A program made the translations under genes and the position numbers. Of a DNA stretch of 10,000 nt, positions 6,332 through 10,000 are shown in pieces. Location of the stretch: the NCBI GenBank assembly GCA_020216655.1, contig JAIWNU010000107.1:1-10000 (forward strand). The letters run 5' to 3'. The stretch is from Treponema sp. (GTDB lineage Bacteria; Spirochaetota; Spirochaetia; Treponematales; Breznakiellaceae). Numbering within the stretch: the stretch's first letter is position 1; every line of letters starts with the position of its first letter. The notes beneath the pieces are model-generated. The model was given only the letters and a program-made list of their open reading frames with translations, did no database searches and had not been told where the DNA came from.

Positions 6332-7862
6332 GGGCGCCTCCTTCCATCGCGACTCCTGCCATCATGGCGCCGATATGACGCTCCTCCGCATCTTCAGCGT
6401 TAACAATGCCGACCACTTCTCCCTTGGAGAGGGCCGCAATCCGGTCGCAGAGATTTAATACTTCGTCCAGTTCAAAGGACACGAGGAGTATGGCCCGCCC
6501 CTTGTCTCGTTCTTCCACAATACGGTGGTGTATATATTCTATGGCGCCCACATCGAGTCCCCGGGTTGGCTGGGCTACGATGAGCAGTTCCGGCGACAGG
6601 TCGATTTCTCGGGCTATGACCGCCTTTTGCTGGTTACCCCCCGACATGGACTTGGCAGGTGTGGCTGCACCGCTGCCGGCGCGAATGTCAAATTCAGTGA
6701 TGAGCCGCTGTGCATGTTCGCGGATCGCATCGAACTGCAAAAAGCCCCACCGGTTGGAAAAGGGGGCACGGCGAAAACTTTTAATGATGAGGTTTTCATC
6801 AATACGGAAATCGAGTACGAGTCCATGTTTATGCCGGTCCTCAGGCACAAGGCCGACACCGCTTTCTATCCGATCCCGTATACGGCTGTGGCTGATATCC
6901 TTGCCTTTCAGGAGCACCCGGCCTGATTTAACCGGCAGCAGCCCCGCAATGGCTGCCACGAGCTCCGACTGGCCGTTTCCATCTACGCCGGCTATACCGA
7001 CAATTTCGCCGGAACGGACTTCGAGGTTGAGAGAGCGAACCGCGGGAACACCTTTAGGCCCCATGACCGTAAGGTTTTCTAGTTTTAATACCACCTGTCC
7101 AATACGGGGCGGCTGTTTATCAATCTTAAAGCTCACCGTTCGGCCTACCATCATTTCGGCGAGCTGGGTTTCGCTTGTTTCTTTTATATCTACAGTGCCG
7201 ATGTATTTCCCCCGCCTGAGTACGGTGCAGCGGTCGGCGGCAGCCTTTATTTCCTTGAGCTTATGGGTGATGAATACGATGGTTTTCCCTTCGGCTTTGA
7301 GCCGCTTAAGGATTTCGATAAGTTCGTCGATTTCCTGGGGGGTAAGCACCGCGGTGGGCTCGTCAAAAATCAGAATGTCCGCATCGCGGTAGAGGATTTT
7401 AAGGATTTCCACCCTTTGCTGCATGCCAACCGTAATGGACTCTATGCGGGAACGGGGATCGACCGCAAGGCCGTACTGGTCCGAAAGTTCCTGCACCCGT
7501 TTTTCCGCTCGCCTGACATCCAGGTTGCCAAGCCGGTTGCGGCTTTCCAGCCCGAGGACTATGTTTTCGGTGACCGTAAAATTGTGAACCAGTTTAAAAT
7601 GTTGATGAACCATACCGATTTTTAAGGCCGTGGCATCGTTCGGGTTGCGAATTCTGACGTCCTTACCCCGTATTTTAATATGCCCGCTGTCCGCCTCATA
7701 CAGGCCAAACAGTATGGACATGAGGGTAGATTTGCCTGCACCATTTTCACCCAGGAGGGCATGGATTTCTCCCTGGGCGACCTGAAAATGAACATGGTCA
7801 TTGGCGATAACCCCGGGAAAAATCTTGGTGATATCGGTCATTTCTATTGCAAAGTTTTCCAT
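6324..7862 (-). CDS. pnrC: Nucleoside ABC transporter ATPase PnrC-like (two NBDs)
   Basis: The 512-residue protein has two fused nucleotide-binding domains, as in RbsA/YufO. NBD1 has Walker A GENGAGKST (38-46), Q-loop Q87, a variant signature TVGMQQR (144-150), Walker B ILIFDEPT (163-170) and switch H200. NBD2 (about 257-505) is degenerate in the manner usual for this family: GVDGNGQSE (292-300) lacks the Walker A lysine and Walker B reads LLIVAQPT with Q431 for the catalytic glutamate, while MSGGNQQK (406-413) is a good signature. So ATP is probably hydrolysed at one composite site. I prefer the ATG at 7860-7862, which has GAGG 6 nt upstream; the upstream ATG at 7874 adds only four residues and has GTGG touching the codon. 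It is separated from pnrA by a hairpin and possible promoter. Confidence 0.93.
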   Translation of the reverse strand: MENFAIEMTDITKIFPGVIANDHVHFQVAQGEIHALLGENGAGKSTLMSILFGLYEADSGHIKIRGKDVRIRNPNDATALKIGMVHQHFKLVHNFTVTENIVLGLESRNRLGNLDVRRAEKRVQELSDQYGLAVDPRSRIESITVGMQQRVEILKILYRDADILIFDEPTAVLTPQEIDELIEILKRLKAEGKTIVFITHKLKEIKAAADRCTVLRRGKYIGTVDIKETSETQLAEMMVGRTVSFKIDKQPPRIGQVVLKLENLTVMGPKGVPAVRSLNLEVRSGEIVGIAGVDGNGQSELVAAIAGLLPVKSGRVLLKGKDISHSRIRDRIESGVGLVPEDRHKHGLVLDFRIDENLIIKSFRRAPFSNRWGFLQFDAIREHAQRLITEFDIRAGSGAATPAKSMSGGNQQKAVIAREIDLSPELLIVAQPTRGLDVGAIEYIHHRIVEERDKGRAILLVSFELDEVLNLCDRIAALSKGEVVGIVNAEDAEERHIGAMMAGVAMEGGAHA

Positions 7863-7879
7863 ATGGGACCTCATCCACC

Positions 7880-7908
7880 ACTATACCGTGAAATGCTTAA
7901 AAAAGCAA
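7880..7908 (-). promoter_or_regulatory. Possible internal promoter for pnrCDE-deoD
   Basis: On the minus strand, TTGCTT (7908-7903) lies 17 nt before TATAGT (7885-7880), just after the hairpin that follows pnrA. The -10 matches 5 of 6 consensus bases, the -35 only 3 of 6. A start near 7873 would leave about 11 nt before the chosen pnrC ATG, enough for its GAGG site. Pattern only. Confidence 0.35.
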
Positions 7909-7965
7909 AAAGCCGGCGTCTTACCGGACGCACCCGGCATTGGGTACAACCAGTAAAACGCCGGC
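7899..7965 (-). terminator. Intercistronic terminator/attenuator between pnrA and pnrC
   Basis: On the minus strand a 13-bp stem with one G-T pair forms from GCCGGCGTTTTAC (7965-7953) and GTAAGACGCCGGC (7924-7912). It encloses a 28-nt loop that can form a small ACCC/GGGT inner stem. It is followed by TTTTTGCTTTTTT. It lies 77 nt after the pnrA stop and about 50 nt before pnrC. Such a partial terminator commonly keeps binding-protein mRNA above transporter mRNA; that role is inferred. Confidence 0.8.
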
Positions 7966-8041
7966 CCTCGGGGCGCTGCGGAGCCGTCCCTGGATAGGGG
8001 AACCGGAACTGCAGCATCAACCCATGCCTATTGGCTTATGC

Positions 8042-9157
8042 TTATTGAGAGTCCTTGGCTTGCAGATTGGTGGGGAAGCCAGGGAGCTTTTTAGCATCCG
8101 CATAGGTAGCGGCAACCTTGACTTCACCAGCTACAATCTTTGCCCTGACAGCTTCGACCTGGCTTACAATATCCGCACCGAGGTCGGGATTCTTGGTGGA
8201 GAAGCCTACACCGCCAGCCTTGGTATCCAGGACAACCACGCTGCCCTTGAAAGCGCCGCTCTTAACAGTTTCGAGCCCGTACTTGGTGGCGGTCTCAACC
8301 CGCTTGAGCATGGAGGTAAGGACTGCGGACTTGCCTTCCGCATAGAGGCCGTCTTCGTACTGGTCAGAGTCTACACCAATGGCCCATACATTCTTTCCCT
8401 GAGACCGATATTCTTTAGCCTGTGCAATGGTGCCGTTTCCGGTACCACCAGCGGCGGAGAAGATTGCATAAACACCGGAATCATACCAGTTCTTTGCCTG
8501 AGCTTTAGCCAATTCGGGCTTACCCCAGTCATTGGCATAATAGTCCACAATCTGGGCGTCGGGCAGCACCGACTTGATACCCTGGACATAGCCAACTTCG
8601 AACTTGGTAATAACCGGGCCAGGAATACCGCCGATAAAGCCGAACTTGGGATTCTTAATGCCATCAGCCTTGGCTTTGAGGGCCGCGGCTACACCAACCA
8701 GGTAGGAACCTTCATGCTCGGAGAAGGTAACCTGCATAACATTGGGAGCGTTAACCCAGTCCACATCGACAATCATGTATTTCTGATTTGGATATTTGGG
8801 GGCAACCTCGCCAAGAGCATCGGCCCAGGTAAAGCCGGTTACGACGATAAGATCATACTTTTCGTCCGAGGCTTGCTTGAGGTTGGGGATATAGAGGTCC
8901 TGGGTTTGGGCGGTAACCACATCGTAGGCCTTGCCCTTCTGGGTCTGCTTGTCCCAGGTATCGCCGTAGAATTCAAGGATACCCCGCCATGCAGCGGCAT
9001 TAAAAGACTTGTCATCGATGCCGGTAGCATCGGTCAAGAGACGAACGGTAACCGCAGGCTTTTCCGCGCTAGCAGCGGGAGCAGCTTTCTTGGCATTGCA
9101 GCCGAAAAAAGTTACGGCGGCTACGGCTACGAGAGCAACGATTGAAAATTTCTTCAT
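8042..9157 (-). CDS. pnrA: Bmp/PnrA-family nucleoside-binding lipoprotein
   Basis: This is the substrate-binding component of the nucleoside importer, expected as a lipid-anchored periplasmic protein. Residues 1-20 are a lipoprotein signal peptide: Lys2-Lys3, a hydrophobic run at 4-18, and the lipobox TFFGC with lipidated C20. An alanine- and lysine-rich tether follows to about 35. The Bmp domain starts at VTVRLLTDATGIDDKSFN (36-53); DDKSFN is a conserved ligand-site motif of TmpC/PnrA and Med. Later family segments are IVVTGFTWADAL, FGFIGGIPGPVITKFEVGY, FSAAGGTGNG and WAIGVDSDQYEDG, the last two forming the ribose and base pocket. The start has GGAGG 8 nt upstream and a good promoter. It is the first gene of the operon and its own hairpin follows. 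The T. pallidum homologue binds purine nucleosides; the same ligand here is supported by deoD downstream. Confidence 0.94.
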   Translation of the reverse strand: MKKFSIVALVAVAAVTFFGCNAKKAAPAASAEKPAVTVRLLTDATGIDDKSFNAAAWRGILEFYGDTWDKQTQKGKAYDVVTAQTQDLYIPNLKQASDEKYDLIVVTGFTWADALGEVAPKYPNQKYMIVDVDWVNAPNVMQVTFSEHEGSYLVGVAAALKAKADGIKNPKFGFIGGIPGPVITKFEVGYVQGIKSVLPDAQIVDYYANDWGKPELAKAQAKNWYDSGVYAIFSAAGGTGNGTIAQAKEYRSQGKNVWAIGVDSDQYEDGLYAEGKSAVLTSMLKRVETATKYGLETVKSGAFKGSVVVLDTKAGGVGFSTKNPDLGADIVSQVEAVRAKIVAGEVKVAATYADAKKLPGFPTNLQAKDSQ

Positions 9158-9186
9158 TCTGGTTTCCTCCTGATTGAAGTACTGTA

Positions 9187-9215
9187 ACCATAGTAAGCTT
9201 TCCTTGAAAGGTCAA
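9187..9215 (-). promoter_or_regulatory. Main promoter of the pnr operon
   Basis: On the minus strand, TTGACC (9215-9210) is separated by 17 nt from TATGGT (9192-9187), giving a leader of about 25-30 nt with GGAGG before pnrA. The spacer and -35 edge carry overlapping inverted repeats, CTTTC-CTT-GAAAG (9198-9210) and CCTT-GA-AAGG (9203-9212), which are possible operator half-sites. The leader is too short for a purine riboswitch. Confidence 0.7.
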
Positions 9216-9330
9216 GGCAGAGTGCGTGCTGGGTTAACGAACACTGTTGCGAAACTTTTGCTGTACCCTTTGCATGCGGCTGGGACGGCTCCTAGACCAT
9301 AAGCGGGCGGGCGGTATAGAATGGAGCACC

Positions 9331-9822
9331 ATGTATAAAACGGGACTGACGGTTGGCAAATTCGCTCCCCTGCACCGGGGGCATCAGCATCTTATAGAAA
9401 CAGCCCTTGCAGAAACCGAACACCTTATTGTGGTGGTTTACCAAGCGAAAAGCGTAACCCCCATTCCCTTAGAGGTGAGAGCAGGCTGGATCAGAACGCT
9501 ATATCCTCAGGCAGAAGTTTTAGAAGCCCCGGATGCCCCGGAAATTTCTGGCAACAGCCCAGAAATCCGCAAAATCCACGAAGAATTTCTCCGGTCATTT
9601 ATGGCGGGCAGAAAAATTGATGTGTTTTTTTCAAGCGAAGCCTATGGAGACTGGGCAGCCAAGGTATTGCACTGCGATCACCGGGTGGTAGACCGGGAAC
9701 GGATTCGGGTTCCGATTTCAGCCACCGACATTCGGGCAAACCGGGAAGCCTATTCCCATTTCCTTGATCCGATTGTACTTGCGGATTTAGAAAAATACGG
9801 CGATACGGTGAGGACGTTCTGA
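9331..9822 (+). CDS. Stand-alone NadR/NadM-like nicotinamide-nucleotide adenylyltransferase
   Basis: The 163-residue HIGH-superfamily nucleotidyltransferase has GKFAPLHRGHQHLI (9-22), with the HxGH ATP-binding motif at 15-18, and VPISATDIR (127-135), the ISxTxxR motif that binds the triphosphate. FFSSEAYGDWAAKVL (99-113) followed by VVDRERIRVPIS matches the adenylyltransferase half of NadR, where an SNE/TSE motif has the same place. It would make NAD from NMN and ATP in the cytoplasm. There is no ribosylnicotinamide kinase or repressor domain, so this is a single-domain enzyme. I chose ATG 9331, preceded by GGAG 4 nt upstream. An earlier in-frame ATG at 9247 would add 28 residues (MRNFCCTLCMRLGRLL...) that look unlike the family. 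It is divergent from pnrA. Another nucleotidyltransferase activity cannot be ruled out. Confidence 0.8.
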   Translation: MYKTGLTVGKFAPLHRGHQHLIETALAETEHLIVVVYQAKSVTPIPLEVRAGWIRTLYPQAEVLEAPDAPEISGNSPEIRKIHEEFLRSFMAGRKIDVFFSSEAYGDWAAKVLHCDHRVVDRERIRVPISATDIRANREAYSHFLDPIVLADLEKYGDTVRTF

Positions 9823-9841
9823 TATTTGAAAGAGGCTCACC

Positions 9842-10000
9842 TTATAGTTCTTTTGGATAGCGCCAAAGTTCGCCGCTTCTGCTCCGCAGCAAATACCAAG
9901 TTTGACCTGCTGCATCGGTTTCTTCGCCTTCAATAATCCCGGGATGCAGGTGTACCTTGCCTCCGCCGCCGGGGAGATCCACCGCAAAAACCGGAAGTCC
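9842..10000 (-). CDS. C-terminus of a KamA/EpmB-family lysine 2,3-aminomutase (5' part outside window)
   Basis: The minus-strand frame is open from the right edge to TAA at 9842-9844 and gives 52 residues. The start LPVFAVDLPGGGGKV resembles the VDxPGGGGK segment near the C terminus of lysine 2,3-aminomutases, where it contributes to substrate and PLP contacts. The rest, EGEETDAAGQTWYLLRSRSG and ELWRYPKE, fits the short tail of spirochaete-type homologues. The radical SAM CxxxCxxC motif would lie outside the window. Whether it makes beta-lysine as a metabolite or acts on elongation factor P cannot be told from this end. It converges on the adenylyltransferase with 19 bp between the stops. Confidence 0.72.
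   Translation of the reverse strand, partial: GLPVFAVDLPGGGGKVHLHPGIIEGEETDAAGQTWYLLRSRSGELWRYPKEL

Noticed and set aside
5841..6458. A 205-codon plus-strand open frame
   Set aside because: It is antisense to pnrD and the end of pnrC, with no ribosome site or family similarity.
6406..7392. A 328-codon plus-strand open frame
   Set aside because: It is antisense to the pnrC ATPase, rich in serine and arginine and of low complexity, as expected for a shadow frame.
7940..9145. A 401-codon plus-strand open frame
   Set aside because: It lies wholly antisense to pnrA, whose lipobox, family motifs, ribosome site and promoter are clear. The predicted protein has no recognisable motif. It is an artefact of codon bias.
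9314..9319. TATAGA as a -10 for the adenylyltransferase gene
   Set aside because: No acceptable -35 lies 15-19 nt upstream and the transcript would have almost no leader. The plus-strand promoter in 9158-9330 remains unidentified.
9807..9841. GGTGAG/CTCACC inverted repeat between convergent genes
   Set aside because: The stem is only 6 bp with a 23-nt loop and has no T-run on either strand. It is too weak to call a terminator.
9787..9987. A 66-codon minus-strand open frame at the right edge
   Set aside because: A different minus-strand frame at 9842-10000 encodes a convincing lysine 2,3-aminomutase tail, so this frame is a shadow.

Overview
The window reads like a chromosomal segment of a spirochaete, most likely a Treponema or a close relative with a fairly balanced base composition (such as the termite-gut treponemes). 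This is an inference. It rests on the Bmp/PnrA-type lipoprotein with a spirochaete-style lipobox, the Treponema-like pnr purine nucleoside transporter, and the UDPGP-family and NadR-like proteins. I ran no database search. The region is dense, with eleven protein genes (two cut by the window edges) and one tRNA. There are no insertion sequences, CRISPR arrays or phage genes.

Layout: 1-990 (+) is the C-terminal part of a UDPGP-family UTP-sugar-1-phosphate uridylyltransferase, which converges on a LacI-family regulator (1030-2097, -) with a shared hairpin between them. The 246 bases between the lacI-family start and the tRNA hold that gene's promoter, three strong stem-loops and the terminator of tRNA-Cys(GCA) (2344-2415, -), which has its own promoter.

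From 2499 to 9157 runs a seven-gene minus-strand block. In transcription order it encodes a PnrA-like nucleoside-binding lipoprotein, a hairpin terminator or attenuator with a possible internal promoter, the double-NBD ATPase PnrC, permeases PnrD and PnrE, DeoD-type purine nucleoside phosphorylase, an FMN nitroreductase and a PerR-type Fur regulator. Four of the junctions downstream of pnrC are overlaps (one of 8 nt, three of the ATGA type) and the pnrE-deoD gap is 14 nt, so translation is probably coupled. The logic is purine salvage: the lipoprotein captures nucleosides, PnrCDE imports them, and DeoD splits them by phosphorolysis. The nitroreductase and peroxide-sensor-type regulator add a redox component that is not usual in such an operon.

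Divergent from pnrA is a stand-alone NadR/NadM-like adenylyltransferase (9331-9822, +). Convergent on it at the right edge is the last 52 residues of a lysine 2,3-aminomutase (KamA/EpmB) family radical SAM protein (9842-10000, -).

Most of the window is ordinary metabolism. The most interesting places are the three-hairpin intergenic region at 2129-2301, which could be a small RNA or a palindromic repeat element, the attenuator plus internal promoter between pnrA and pnrC, and the attachment of nitroreductase and PerR genes to a nucleoside-uptake operon.
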